Part shown: positions 38,451 through 52,826 of the stretch, piece by piece
How the letters are laid out: each line of letters starts with the position of its first letter
Position numbering within the stretch: position 1 is the first letter of the stretch
Assembly: GCA_958496175.1 (NCBI GenBank)
Contig: OY292279.1
Span: 15,066,001-15,130,000 of the forward strand
Reading direction: 5' to 3'
DNA length: 64,000 nucleotides
Source of the DNA: Sisyra terminalis
Taxonomy: Eukaryota; Arthropoda; Insecta; Neuroptera; Sisyridae
The notes under the pieces: model-generated
What the model saw: the letters and a program-made list of their open reading frames with translations, nothing else
What the model was told of the DNA's origin: nothing
The model's database searches: none
Translations under genes and position numbers: made by a program

Positions 38451-41400
38451 ATCTTAAACTTGTTTCATCTTAATCTCCATCTTCACGCAAAACAAAACGA
38501 AATATTATTCAAGTAACAAAAACCTCTTAGCCAAAAAGCAAAAAATGATTTACATGACATTTTAATAATATTCTCAAGCTAGTCGTAATGGTAATGGAAA
38601 GATGTTTTCAGACTCAAATTATAAAAATATGTTATAAAAGATTTTTCCTTCAGTATGAAAAAAAACATAGATAAAAATCTTATAATGGAAATGTTCAATA
38701 AATTTTGGAAAATATTTCACTGTGGCATCGTAATTTCAATGAAGTCACATGCAACATTGTATCCACTGAAAACAACTCTACCCCATTTATTTCGTAAGCT
38801 TTCCTATAAACGTCAATTGATTTTACTTTAAATATCCCGGATTGCAATGGCAACATGTCCGTAAATTTACTTTAAACATTCAATGTTTTGCATTTTTCCT
38901 TATTATCAACGTTAACTTTCTTGTTTTTCTGCACATAGTGGGCTGTAGTTGGTGGTCCTTGGTCTCGAAATATTCTATATGTAGTAACATATGTGAAATA
39001 GTTTATACACACACGTTTGCCGAATTTGGCAGCAAATGAGAACTCGTTTTCCTCTAGAGCGGCAACATTCTGTCACAATTTCCAGACAGTTCTAGTTTAC
39101 TCGAAAATAAACCAAAATGAAAGATGCTTTCATTTCGTATAAAATATAAACAACGTAATACAGTACGTTGCAAAAAAGATTGCATTGCAAAAGGTTTTGA
39201 ACTCTCCGCTATGGAACTTTAAGCCCCGAAAAATAAAATTAAAATTATTATTTTACACAATCTATAATATCTAGTAATTATTTTAATATTCCTTTGGAAT
39301 GATTTTACAGTGAGTTAAAAGCCGAAACAAATAGTTTTAAAAACTATTAATGGGTCAATCCATTTCTAATCGTCCTTTATTTTCTTTCCCTCTATTTTTC
39401 TGGTTGTTTAATTACGATTTTCTTATAATAATTGTGCGGGAAAAGAATGTCGTTTTTTCAATATACAATTAAAACCTAAAATTTGGTTACAACCTATGAT
39501 TTTAAATAATTAATATAATCAGTTTCAATAGTATCAACGTTTTGACATCAAGTGTGCAAATTTTTAATGCTATATTAGTAAAAATCAATTGAATATTAAG
39601 GAAAATATCAAAAAAATACATTATGAACATCACTTAAGCTTTCAAATTTTACCACTTAGTAAATGAGGTAATGATTGAAATAAATAGAAATCCGATGAAA
39701 TAACTTTAAATGATTATAGGGGGTACGGCAATATCGCTTCCTCTTTATTTAATTAGTTTTTTTCCAGGACTTTTCTTCTGTAGAGGTCTGTCTTCGGTCT
39801 TCCATGACCATGTTGCAGTAAAGAATTTTATCTGTTTTTGGACACTTTTGGGAATTTGGCCAATCGATTAAGATTAATTAGGACTATTTGACAGCTTTTC
39901 GACTTGCTGACATACATTTGACACCATTTCCCCCCTTAAATTTTTATTGGCTAAATTTTTTGTCATATTTCGTTGATATTCGTTGGAGATATTAAAGTTA
40001 TCGAATTTGAACTCATTTGGCATTAATGATCTTCTAATGCATTTAGATAAACAATGAAAATGTTTTTAGTTACTACTTTGCGTTGCTATCCTGTCAAACT
40101 CGATGAGCATACAATATTTAAATGCTTCTGGGTGTTTGATCCCACCATTTTAATACAGATTTAAGAATAAAAAATATTTGGTAATTTTTACTAAGTTGAG
40201 AAATTACTTTAATCATAAAATATCTTTAGTACCACTTAGAAATAACAAATAAGCAGATAAATGTCAATTTAATGACTATTGGTTTAAAAACGACATTCTT
40301 TTCCGGTACACCAATAGGTAGACAGTTTAAAAACCTATTTGCAAAAATAACAAGCAATACTTTTTTTTTGTTACCATTTTGAAAATGGCGGAAAATTAGC
40401 CAAACTAGTTTGGCAAAATCATCGAAAAAATCTCAAAATTGTTATTTTTTAAGACAATGAAATTTTATGGACGATTAAAGAATCATTAATAATATTTTAT
40501 TTTTGTGTTGAATACTTTTATAATAATCTGCAGTATAAGCTTTAGTCCTGAGAATTCACTCCACTTCTTTCTGGAGCTTTCCAAAAATGGCCAAAAATAT
40601 GCCAGGTTTTTCAATTCAAAATAATATAAAACCCGATGGGGAACTAACCACTTTGATCACGATATCTGGTGGCTAAAAACAGTTTTAGTTTTAGTGAGTT
40701 TTTTAAAACATAAGTAGGTATATAAAGTAGTTCGTTAAAATTTAATTAAAAAGCAAATAACAATTGTTGACTACAAAAACTATTAAGAGCTCTTAGGTCT
40801 TCTGCTTGATTTTGGTTAATTGAACATTTACGTTTTTAGTTTTTTAAGGTTTTAAGTCGAATATAACTATATTCTTTCATATTACGTTCTTGTTGTATTT
40901 TTCTTTCACATTTCATCTCCATTTTTTCAAGTCTAAATATTTGTATAATAAAAAAGTAATTCAGGATATAGTAGACCAAATTCATCAATGCTTTCTTTTA
41001 TTAATTTTAAGTCGCGATGTTTTGTCAGTGTTATTCCGACTTCATCAGGCAACCTTAAAATATTTATTGAAAACACATAGTCTTGTGATATGAATTATTA
41101 CTTCTGGCCTTTAGTAAATACAAATTGGAGTCTAATATTGTTTACCTGTTGCTTATGACAAAATGACAAAAACAACGTTGATATTAGTGGTTACATTTTA
41201 GTAATTTATTGCTTATTAATCGTAATTTATAAGATATCTATGAAATTATATTAAGAATTTCTGTATACCTATAAAGAACTCGTAATTAAAAAAATCAGAA
41301 AAATAAAAAATGTAGAGTAGCAATTTTTATTTAAATTGGGCGATTTGAAATGAATTGATCCTAACATATCTAACATTGTCATTCTAAAGTTGAAAAAAAA

Positions 41401-43570
41401 TTATATCTTCAAATTTTTTCACTATCATTATAAATTAGGAGGCGTATTTTCAAATAGATCAATTATAATTTGATACAATAAAATTTGGAAATCAGAAACC
41501 GGCCATCCAAATTTAAACAGGAAAGAATGTTACTGGGAAATACTTTATCAAGTCATTTATACTGCCAACAAATTAGCTCATAGTTTCTAACGTTATAATT
41601 GATGGTAAATAAAAAATTGACGCTAATAGTTTACTTATACAAGGCATATAGATGTCACATAAAAACCAACCATTTTATTTTGCTCAGTAGCGTACTTCAG
41701 CCAGTCTATTTTCCTATTTATGTTTATTTTCCGATCAAGAAAACTCGATCGAGTTCAAACGGAAGTCATAATAAACGCTAGCGAAAATTTTCCTCATTAT
41801 TCGATATTAAGTTTTAGAGAGAAAATTTAGAAGAAAACTTTCGCGTATAGAGTGGAAAGCTCGAGTGGAAAATGGGATGAATAGGAGGACACATATTGGA
41901 GAGCTATCAAGAGGATGAAGGGGGTGAATTCGTTGTCTCGGTAAAAACTTTTTCATTAAAACTCTGTCTTATTATTTGAAGAGACACGAATTTTTTATGA
42001 TAAAATCGTATTCAAGGATTCGGAAACTCGCGTATCTTTCCACTGAACAGAATCTATAAAATCAAATTCTTTTAATTTATCTATGGATCTCGTTTAAATA
42101 TTTCCTCGTTGTTCGGCGCTGATGCGGGGAAATAGAGGTATTAAATTTGAAAAGACGAGGATTAAATCATTGAAAATGGAGTAATTGAAAATATTTTTTA
42201 TCGAAGAAACTATTTCAATTTAAAACAATTCACTGGCAGCCGGAAAATTATTGGCTCAAGTTTTTAATTTAAAATTTTGCTTACTTTATGTTTTGTGTTT
42301 GGTCGTATAAACATGTCGCGATTTTTCGCAATTTTCCAAGCAGCGAATGTTACCGTATTCGGTACTGTAATTTTCTCCAATTCCGGCGAGACTTTTTCCA
42401 TCTTGTTTACAATTTGATTACAACTAGAGAGAGGAAAAAAGTTCATTCGAAATGGGACGGAAAGGAATCTCATTTGTAAATCTTCTAAATCCTGCACACG
42501 TGTCTACCGCACAAATGGAAAAAGTTTTAATGCTGCATTTGGATTTTATAACAGAAATATGACGCGCAAAACTTATATGAAATAAGTTTCGTCTCAAAAA
42601 ATCTAATATACCTATAATTTTAGTAACAGCTACCCAACGGAGAAAATCTCTTCAAGAATATAGCAGAAATGGTGAAAACTTCGCTTTTCTTATGTTCTTA
42701 TTTGCGCCAAACTCGTGCAGTTTTAAAAAAGTTCAAATTGAAAATTTTCGCGTTGCAACATTTCACATGCAATAACGGCAAGTCTATTAAATTAATACAA
42801 AAAAAAAACACCAACTTCGCAAATGTAATTTGACGACAAAATTTTCCATTCATTCGATGTTAACTAGTAAAATTTGTTAAATAGAACAACTTTAAATTAT
42901 TGCAAAATTATATTACTTTTCTGTACATATACAGTAGCAAATTAACATCGAAGTTAAAATTTTTTAAAATATGAAGAGGCCAAACTATTTCAAAGTCGTA
43001 CTTAAGACATTTTTTTATAAGGGTAACTTGTTAATTCGTTATTAATTAAAATATATTTGTTATTTTGAAATTAGTTATGGCAAGACAAATTCCCGGATGA
43101 TTACAAATTTAATACTGAATGCTTTTTGTAATTTACAGGGTACTAACACAAAGTTGTAACGAAAAAATATTTAATATATAATCAAGTGCATTAGAAGTGC
43201 ATTAATTCCAAATGATTATTTTATGTTTAAATCCTGTAGTTTTGAATTTTTCTACTCGTACCAATCAAGAATTATAAAAACTTTAAACAAAGGCGTATTA
43301 AGGAAGAGAGTGGTACCAAAGCTATATCTAACAACCAAAGAGTAGTCAAATATTCGTAATTTATCAAGTACCAAAGAATTCCCAAGAAATGTGAATATAG
43401 AAAATGTTATTCTACAATTCGATAATACAAGATTCCTCTACATAAGAAAACCCCTTGTAAATATTAAAAAATTTATGGTTAGGTGATATTTTGTAAATCG
43501 CCATAATCATTCCAAGTTAGGAATCAAATTAGATTTGTTACTAACTTAAAAAATTTATACTGTTTTACCA
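38451..43570. other. gene-free AT-rich DNA
   Basis: Five kilobases hold nothing I can support. The small frames at 38842, 40890, 41599 and 42264/42288 have no recognisable features, and the last pair overlap on opposite strands. Confidence 0.5.
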
Positions 43571-43807
43571 ATAAAATATATTGTGGTCTTATTTATGTTA
43601 TACAAAAATTTATTTATATATAAAATAATTATTGTATTGGAGCGATCCAATATTACTTAATAACTCCTGAGGAAGATTGCTTGGCAATCGAATCACATAC
43701 CTGGGCAATAAATCAGTAATTCATTTGTTTGAACCTTTGTTCAAATTTCTGTTTATAGTTTACTTTTGTAAATTATAATATATAAATAAGACCACAATAT
43801 ATCTTAT
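43571..43807 (+). mobile_element. foldback element, copy C
   Basis: ATAAAATATATTGTGGTCTT at the left pairs with AAGACCACAATATATCTTAT at the right end. Inner blocks AACCTTTGTTCAAATTT and CTGGGCAATA match copy B. The centre carries a small hairpin, TATTGGA-GCGA-TCCAATA (43635-43652), followed by CTGAGGAAGATTGC-TTG-GCAATCGAA (43667-43692), itself a hairpin. At 237 bp it is shorter than copy B because part of the left arm is missing. It is non-coding. Confidence 0.8.
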
Positions 43808-45251
43808 AGGTATATCCATTGTAAAAACATATTTTTTACTAATTTGGTCTTCAAAATTTTAATACTTCAAATCAAAAGATTCATGATATTGAGGATACTA
43901 TATCATTGATTTAAAATTTATACTTGCTTTATATTTTATAGCACAAAACGACATTACTTTCCAGCTCCCCTGTTATATCAAATGCTTTAAAAAATTTTAA
44001 TTTCATGTCTAAACTTTTTTGTGACCAGAAAATTTTCTTTCTAAAATATTTTTAAAGATTTGTTTTTTAACAACAACAAAAACAATTTTTATCTTTAAGA
44101 CTTTCAAGCCTTCTCCACATTTCCATATTAATTATATACGCGTGTACATAGTTCAAAGAATCTAGAAGGTAAGATATATTTGCTCATAAACTTGTTATCC
44201 TTTTAAACTAACCTTCAACAATAGTCCTATCAACACTAATTTTCCTCTTAATGAATTCTATGTTTTAGTAAGATGTGAACTTCTATCTTATACATTATTC
44301 CCAAAAAAAAAAAATAATTATAACTTAAATGAAGAGATGAAACATACTCAGTTATAATATCTTTCTAAAATATATGTCAGCAAAAAACAATTTCAACGCA
44401 AGCGTATTTAGAATAGTCGGATTTTGTCCTTTTTGGGGTTGGGATGCACCAATTTTCTATGCAGTATTGATGAGAGGCGCGCGCATTAATTGTTATCCTT
44501 TCCATTTCGGCCTACTAGCCTTTAGGCTTTAACGTTGTTATAAATTTCGTTGTAAAACGACGAAGAATATTATATATTATTACAATTCTTTTTATTGAGA
44601 CTGAAAATCTCATGAAAATATATGTATGATTGTGTGGTTTCATGCACCATATTGATAGCCTAAAGCCTACGTTTACGAGATGAAATGATTATAATAATCA
44701 TTTGTAAGCCTTTTTATTGGTTATCGTACGGAATTTATTGTGTTATTTGTCTGAACAGCGTTCGAGAAACCGGGCAGACAAGTTTTTTTTTGTAAGATAA
44801 AATTATAATCTTTAGCCAACCAAGAGAAGCTGCTTAATACGTCGCCTCATTATAGCCAAGTTTTTTGAAATATCTCCGACTTGGTTTTGTAATATTTAAC
44901 ATTTAACAGATAATTTTCGTGTTGTATCGAATTTCGCAATTTACAATTACGAGATGTGGAGAAGGTATTTTGGGTTTGGGTCTGGTGGGTAGTTAAGTAG
45001 GAACGGTTATGTGATTATAATGTGAACGTTTTCGATTTCGATTTGAATAGAAAGTCAATCTAATCAATACAATTTTAAAACCAATCAATACTTAAAATCA
45101 ACACATGTTATAGATACCTTTCTTTAACTTCATTGAAAACTATATTTTTAGATGATAAAATTCAGATCTCAACTTTTATTTTTTTAAATAAGAAGAGAAT
45201 TTTTTTATTGAATTTAAATTGAAAATATTTTATTTTTGTGAATCAAAAAGC
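43808..45251. other. gene-free DNA with a mildly GC-richer patch
   Basis: No gene is seen. Positions 44420-45010 are less AT-rich and hold a distant inverted pair (TAGCCTTTAGGC near 44516 and TAGCCTAAAGCC near 44657), without known identity. Confidence 0.45.
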
Positions 45252-45278
45252 CTGGTGAAGTTACGATAAGTAACGAAA
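45252..45278 (+). other. hammerhead-like core motif
   Basis: The sequence reads CTGGTGA, then a 5-bp stem GTTAC-GATAA-GTAAC, then GAAA. This is the layout of a hammerhead ribozyme core (CUGANGA, stem II, GAAA) with one core mismatch (A to G at the fourth base). I could not find convincing stems I and III or the cleavage triplet. A similar arrangement is common in the tails of some retroelements, so this may be a retroelement tail. Confidence 0.25.
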
Positions 45279-48200
45279 CGTAGCTAATTGAATAATAAAA
45301 ATGTAAAATAAAAAAACCGATCTTAAAAAATCTGAATTGTCTTCTTACTATATTTTTAGACGTTGAATCATAGTTGAACAAATAAAATGGTTAAAGTATT
45401 GCTTTAAAAAGCAATAGAATATTATGTATAACGTCTTTAAGCTTGAATGTACCCTTTTTGAAGTGAAAACTTCTTTAGCATCGTCGTAATTTGAAATTTG
45501 ATGAAACGGAAAAGCGACAGTAGAAAGAAACCAACACATAAATGAATAGGATTTAATGTTCAAGAAAATGAGGTAGAAAATATTATACAGTGTTTCCACG
45601 ATTTCCAGTAGATTCCAGTGAATCCACTTAAATTTTCACTGATTTGTTTGTAATGAATAGCGCCCTGTACAGTAAAAAAAAAGATAAGATTTCCGAAATC
45701 AATTTCGAGGTAAAAAACTCAATATTAGTAGTTTTCTATAGTCTATACTACACCTTTATGTTTTAAACTTGGTATCAATATTGTAACTATACTCTACAAT
45801 TATCCTATTCCTAAAAATTTTCATTTGACTCATTATAATGAAGCTTACTTTTTTGAAAGTTTCACTTATATCATGTGTGAACTGCACTTATGATTTTACA
45901 TCTAACATCTACTTTGATGAATAATTTTTTTATCAATGCTTATGTGACTTTAAAAGAAAATTTTACAAATTTTCAGGCCGTTTTTGGTGTTTATATTATG
46001 ATTTATATCATGAGAACAGTAACTTTTGGTAATATTGTGATAAAGTGTATTAAAAGAAAAATCCAAATTAAATTAAGGCAATTTTTGTTCTTACCATCCC
46101 AAACAAAAAATAAAAGTAAGTCATTGAAGATTCAAAAAATTCTTTCAATCGAAATACAGGCAGAATAAAAATGGCAAACAAACATTAATGACATTATTAT
46201 TACACTTTTTAGTGAACATTTTCCTGGTTAAATCTTGAAGAACGAAATGCAAATGGCGATGTTCCGCATTCCGGAGATCATCTCACGCTTCACCCTCGCA
46301 AACTTTATCATCCAAACTTGAACTTGGCCTTCTTAAAAATATGCAAAAACCAGCATACAAATGGCATGAATTTATGACTTTAATTTGCATTTAAATTAAA
46401 TATTATCCCAAGAAAACGAAGGGAAAGCAAAAAAGATTTCCAACCGTTTTTTTGTGAATGAACGAAAACTGACCCAATTTGACCTATATTAATGCAAAAT
46501 AATGCAAATGTATTATGCAATCACGCAAAATAAGCCTGTACAGCTTTCTTTTTCGTCGCTATATTACCTTTTTAACAAAATGGCCTCGATTAATTATAAT
46601 GAAATTTAAATTAGCGATAATAAATCAAGAGTCACATAAAAACTAATCGTTTAATTTCTTTATTAGTTATAACAGTTAATTTGATAGCTTGTAATTTTAA
46701 ATTATAATCAGCAAATGTAATAAATTATTTTTCAATTACTGCTTAAGTTTTTGATCAATTTTTAGCAAATCAAGTTAGAAAAACGATTTTTTTTCCGTGG
46801 ATGATCAATTTCTCCTTGAACCCTCAGTTAAATAAAATTTCTGTCTTTTTTTTTGTATTGAATATAAAAATTCTACAATAGAATACGACAACTATGAATG
46901 TTAATGTTATTTATGGGCTTTGGTTATTACCATCATCTTAAATAACAGGATATCCGTATTATCTAAATATTTGGCTTTTATAAATACAATACCAAGGGAT
47001 TCGTTTGTGACAAATCGGATGAAATTTTACTCTTACTTTAACTAAGCGTTAATTTATTTTAAAAACCTATCAACTGTGTTGAAATTTGTTTTTAAGTAAA
47101 ATAATTTTAAGCCAAAAATTAATAACTTCTTATTAATAACTTCTTATTAATTTAGAATAATAGTATAATTCATAACTCCAATTTTACATACAGGCTTCTG
47201 CGTATAAGGTATATGCTGGTGACAGCGGAAATTATAGTAACTTTAAAAATAGATATCTTAACGCTTTTCAGCACAAAAATTTAATTCGGAATATATTTTA
47301 ATGTCTCAACGGATTTTTAAGGTAAATTTGGAAACTTTGAGAGATAAAAATTACAGTTTGTATCTAGAATTCACTATAGTCAATATCAAACTAGATATAA
47401 ACGAAATAAACTTTAATTTTTTCATTCCAAAAGTACAATTATAAAACAGTTGTCCTTACATTTACGACTAAAGAAAAGAATAAGAAACTTCTTAAGTAGA
47501 ACATCATAAAAATAAATCGTTATTTAAAGTTATATCAAAGTACAAACAGTAAGTAAGTATGCTTTCCATGATTATTTTGAACCATTATTAAAGTCACATA
47601 TATTTTTGATGCAACTGTTGATATATTTTAAAAAATACTTCATGTTTTTTTTTAAAAAAATTGGTTAATATTTATGAAGGAAAATTTGTGTTTTATATCC
47701 AATATTAATCGAATACATTTGTATCTTCTAAAAGAAAACCTAACTATTCCTATCCTACTCAACTTTCTAAATGTCTTTGGTGAGCTTTTATAATTTACCT
47801 AAGAAAATCCCAAAACTTATCAAATGACTGTTGTAGTATGAAACTTAAAAATTTGAAGTTTAGTAACAAAATTTTTAGATTTATAGACTTGAAAAAATGA
47901 CCGGGATTTACACCAAATACAAAAAATTATTGAATAGCAAAAAGAAACCCAATGAGACCAATTAATATAAAGACAAAAATTACTTATAAAGAAAATTGCT
48001 TTTTAAAGTCATAATTGTATAGTCATAACCAAAAAATTAAAGTTTTTGTTTATTAATCGACGCAATAATGTTCAACAAAAGGAGTATTTCATACCTTTTT
48101 AGTATAGGTATGTACGAATAGAAAACTTTGGCCATTACTATTTAAGATAGGTACAAATTTTACATATTTATCAAATTTTACACTATATTTTTGATTTTTT

Positions 48201-48353
48201 CACAATTTTATATTTTCGAATAATATTATTTTCAATTATGTACCTTGATTTTTATATTTCTAGGATTGAAAGACATTGGCTCATTATATAAGATAAGTAA
48301 ATTCAAATCCTTCACTTGTGCTGTAGTTTCCTATAATAGAATGGTATAGTAGT
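45279..48353. other. gene-free AT-rich DNA
   Basis: No gene is recognised. A short direct duplication, TTAATAACTTCTTA repeated at about 47119 and 47135, is the only structure noted. The 92-residue frame at 45890-46168 has no motif. Confidence 0.5.
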
Positions 48354-48803
48354 TAGGGATGCAAACGAGACATCGATTTTTTCAAACATCGATGTTTTTA
48401 CGTCAATGTTGAAACTCAAAACCTCGATGATACATTGTTCTTCACAGGGATGTTTTTATTAGCAAAATTTCATCATAGCATCATTTAGTCACCTTAGTCA
48501 TCTTAGCTACAAATGTAGATTTGTGAACTTCTTCAGATTATAATATAACGAGTGAGAATATAAACAAACGATAGGCTAGGTTAGGTTAGATTGTAATTAA
48601 ACGATATAAGATTTTAAATTGATGGAGTTTATAATTTTACGGAATCGTTTATAATAATTTGGAATTGTATTATTTAAACATATTTTAATGGTGGTACAAA
48701 CCATCGAAAAAAATCGATATATCGTTCATAAATTTCGATGTTTTTAACATTGATGATTCACTTTTCAAAATATCGATTTTCTATGAGCAATGTTATATCC
48801 CTA
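48354..48803 (+). mobile_element. hAT-type element, TAGGGATGCAAACG family, copy 1
   Basis: The left end is TAGGGATGCAAACGAGACAT and the right end GCAATGTTATATCCCTA. The 8-bp flanks ATAGTAGT (48346-48353) and ATAGAAGT (48804-48811) match at seven of eight positions. Subterminal ATCGATGTTT-like motifs recur at both ends (ACATCGATGTTTTTACGTC; TTTCGATGTTTTTAACATTG). The interior of about 300 bp has no coding frame. The structure and duplication fit a non-autonomous hAT-type element. Copy 2 lies at 54031 in the opposite orientation, and a shorter copy at 8539. Confidence 0.85.
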
Positions 48804-51800
48804 ATAGAAGTCGAATTGGAGGGAAACATTAACATTATGTGTGAGATAATAGTCCTGATTGAATAAAAAAGTTTTGATTGCAATATAGCAACTCTATAGA
48901 TAATAAAAGAGAGTAGAATAAAGCCATGTATTCTTAAAATTGCGAATGGTAGTATAACACCAAAATATAAAGGAATCAAAACATTAAATTAAAACATTTT
49001 CTGTCTACTAGAGAACTCTTAATATTAGTTTGGAAATCGTTCTATCATTAAATCTGAGACAGATAGCTTTAAATTTATGAATTACTCAAACATATAAAAA
49101 TGCAAATGTTTTCAATTGAGGGTTGATTTTTTTCTAGTCGCTGAGTTTTGAGCAGGTTTACTGCACAATTAGATTGTATGGAAATAAAAAACCGCATGTT
49201 ATCTCGATTTGTGAATGTTAAATAAAAAGATGCGCTCTTCATAATGATGGTAATAGTGTTGACCGCTCCGGTTGTTGTGTGCGGGTGATGAGCGGTAATA
49301 AAACTTTTATAGTGTCATTGGCAGCGATAAAATTATATTTTACGATTGTAAAATGGCGAGCAGTGTAGAAAAGGTGGCTGGGCCACAGTAGTACTACTGC
49401 CGACAGTATGGACCAAATCGGCATTTTATAGCGAGATCCAACGTAGGAAAAACGACACTATGGACATTAAATTCGGTCGAGAAATATGGAAAACTGACCT
49501 AGCCACTCATACTCGCTTGTTACAATAACATCAAACATTAAGAATATAAATGTTTATCTGTTTCTCTTTATCTATCCTAATTCCTCGCGCGTTTTCCTTT
49601 TGCCATAAAAAAAAACGTCAAAATATTCAACGTATGGCCATTTTATTTATATACATCATACACCACGACAGACAAGATCAAGACGATGGAAAAAGAGGGA
49701 AAAGCCATAATAAAATTATGTAATATTGACACACTTCCCTATTTGGCTATAAAAGTATTTACGACGTGATAGTGACCTTAACATTGTTATTTTAAAGACT
49801 TTTTTTATTTATTTATTGCAGACAAAATCATCAATGATTTTTTCCGAGACTTAACGAGCCATCTAAACGAAAATGAAAATTAAAATGTTTCAACACCAAA
49901 AAAAATGGTTCTATAAATAAAAAATTACAAATAATCAACAGGTCAAGATGTCTTGAGCAAATTTCCAACCCCAAATCAATAAAACCTTACATGATTTTCA
50001 CAATTTCTTATGAGCCACAAAACCATTTACACTATATTTAACTTTCACTTCTCTATAGCACTGGACACTAGTTAAAAAGTATTTTTAAGACTGATTTTTT
50101 AACAATTTTAAAGTCGGCCGCAAAGGGTTGAAAAAGAAGGTAGTTTATCAGGGATGAGCATTTACTTTTACTTTCAAGAGAATAATTGACCTGCGTTGGT
50201 TTTATGGCTCTTAAAAAATGTTTTGGCTTCAATAAAAGAACAAAATTCAAAAAACCTTTGTAAAACATTGAAAGGATTTAGTCAGTAATAGGGTTAATTG
50301 GAAACAGCCCTTAAAATTTATCTATTGAAATTCGTTCTTAAGTTAAACTTTTCATTTGATTTTAACTGATCCAGAAAATTTTATTAAATTACAGAACTTT
50401 AAAAGCGTAGGGCTAAATGGTAATCGCCATCGCATAATTGCACAATTTTGTCCAATTAAGACAATAGAGCATACAATGAATCCTGTTTAACTGCGATCTA
50501 GCGAGATCAAGAATTTTTAATCCTTTTTCATAATTGAAGCTTTTCATTTACCCAGTTTCCCAAATTGGTAGGCTTAAAATGTCCATTGGCTTATTTATCG
50601 AGGTTCTTGTCAATATATGAGCTTTTTCTATAATCAATGGCCTACTTAACTTTAATCAATGTCATACTTATCCTAATTGTAGAGGTACATACCGAAAAGT
50701 AGTAAAAAATTTGACATTTATTAATAGAAATCAACCAGGATCTTATTTCAATTACCAAAAGCAAAGGTTTTCCACATATCCAGAATCCCCATTAAAACAG
50801 GTTCCACTGTGTTTCATCGAAAAGTTGCACAGCTTTTAGCTCAAACTCATCAATATCCTAATACTTTAATTAAGAAATTTAAAGCCAATAATTTGATTTG
50901 AACAAATTATAGCCCTTTTACCATAAAACCAAATGTTTATATCAGAAAAATAAAATAAAAATTCAAACTTATGGACATTTTCTCACATTCTGCGTAACAT
51001 TTAGTGCGTTATATATTCTGAGTAAAAAATCATGGCAAATGGTGGCAAAAGGAATAAAATTAAATATCAAAAATCAAGAAAAAATATATACTAAATTAAC
51101 ATGAATTATTATAATTTATTCCCTTATTTATATAAATAAAATTGAATGTTTCGTTAAGAAAAATTAAATTTTTCCGCTTCCGTTCACATTGCTTAAATAA
51201 TTAGAAAAGATTTGCATAAAAGGGTACATAAAAGTGAAGAATTATAAAAATATTGCATTATAAATTATAAAATGAGTGTTGTTGTAAATCACCCTCGTTT
51301 ATTTATGTTATTTGAAGGGTGAAAAATAACTACTAAGATCTTCTTGTAGATTACCTAATCCAATCACAATGCTTTTTTCATCTTAATGGTTTCACTTTTG
51401 CTTATAATTGGTTTTTAATGCAAAATAGTAAATAAAATGAAATATATAAAACAATTTTACTCGTATTAACCATTTTTTATATGAGTTTGCCTTAAATTAT
51501 AATGGATTTTTCCAAATTTTAGCCTATAATCCAATTATTTTAAACTTAAGTACATTTAAGGTTCTTAAATTTTAAGCTTTTAAAGATTTATTGAAAAAAG
51601 TAAAAGGATTTACCTGGTCATAAACCGATTTCAACCCTTTGAAAAATGATTTTACCTTTTGCAAACAAATCCATAAATCAACCCTTTCCGTCAGGTGAAA
51701 CTTTCGTTTTTACTTTCGAAAAAACCACCCACCCCCAAAACAACCCCATTTGTCAACCCGTTCATGGCCAATTGCGATTTTTTCAAAAAATCAGTTCGGT

Positions 51801-52806
51801 CCAAACCTCGGTAGAGCCATTAACCTTCTATTAATGTGGCCATTAATCGAAGGCCTTAAGTGATTAATGTCCTGTTTCGGAAGTCTTGAACAATTTTTTC
51901 ACGCTTACTAATTCTATAAGTCAAATATTTAAACCATTAAAAAAAATCTAAAAAACCGAAACTAACATAATATGTGAAGTGTAATGCTTTTTATACATCA
52001 TCGTCGCCATTACAACCCAAATTGGTACGAGAATCACTTTGAAAATCAGACACATAAATAAATACCAAGAAAATCATTGGTAAGTTTATTAAATTTAATT
52101 AAAAGAAAAATAATCAATATATCCTTTTAAAGATATAATTTTCGTATAAATTCATTCCCTTACCTCTTAAGTTGACGCAAATTGGATTATTAAAACGTAA
52201 AAACTTTGGTCATTTTTCCTCCTCCATTTTTCTGTAAAAGAAAGAAAGAAGTTAAACCTTTTTAAAAATAGATAGTTAATGAAAATGTTGCTCTAGTGGA
52301 CAATTTAAAAAAATATTATATATTTATTATAAGAGGACATTCCCTAAAGAGGAAGAAATAACGTGAGATAGCCCATTTACAACCCCTATAAGATATATTC
52401 TCCATTATCCTTTTTGATCCTTTCATATAAATAAAAGAAATAGAAGCCTATATGATCATTTCGTTTTATTTTTTGTGCAATAATTTTTATGAATTAATTG
52501 AAAGAGTTGAAGTGATATGAAGGAATTGTGCTCAGTTATATTTATGATTATTTTTTTATTGAAAAGCATCGTTTTTCTTTCGTTCAATGTCCAATCGTGA
52601 CAAAACCCCATTTTCTTGACAACTCACAATTTATTTCACGCGTGACTTGGATAATTCATAAAATCATACAACCAGGAAAGTAAGTTCAAACGTAAGCATT
52701 TAAGTTAATATTTTTTTGGTAACGTCAGAAAAGGGTAGAGTTTGCTTTGAAGTTATACTTCTTTAGAAAAAAGTAAATAAATAAGTATATGGTGTAGGTG
52801 AATTTT
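48804..52806. other. gene-free AT-rich DNA with one GC-richer patch
   Basis: No gene is seen. Positions 49200-49500 are GC-richer (for example GACCGCTCCGGTTGTTGTG and AAATGGCGAGCAGTG) and may be a non-coding conserved element; the 61-residue minus frame there has no motif. The rest is plain AT-rich DNA. Confidence 0.45.
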
Positions 52807-52826
52807 CATTATGCGCGCGCATAATG
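52807..52826. repeat. 20-bp perfect palindrome with (GC)n core
   Basis: The 20 bases are fully self-complementary, with an alternating GCGCGCGC centre flanked by CATTAT/ATAATG. The purine-pyrimidine core could adopt Z-DNA or a cruciform. It stands alone, without transposon ends. Confidence 0.9.

Noticed and set aside
48573..48593. TTAGG-like repeats suggesting insect telomeric sequence
   Set aside because: Only about two and a half units, located inside the hAT-type element and shared with its other copies, so it is element sequence.
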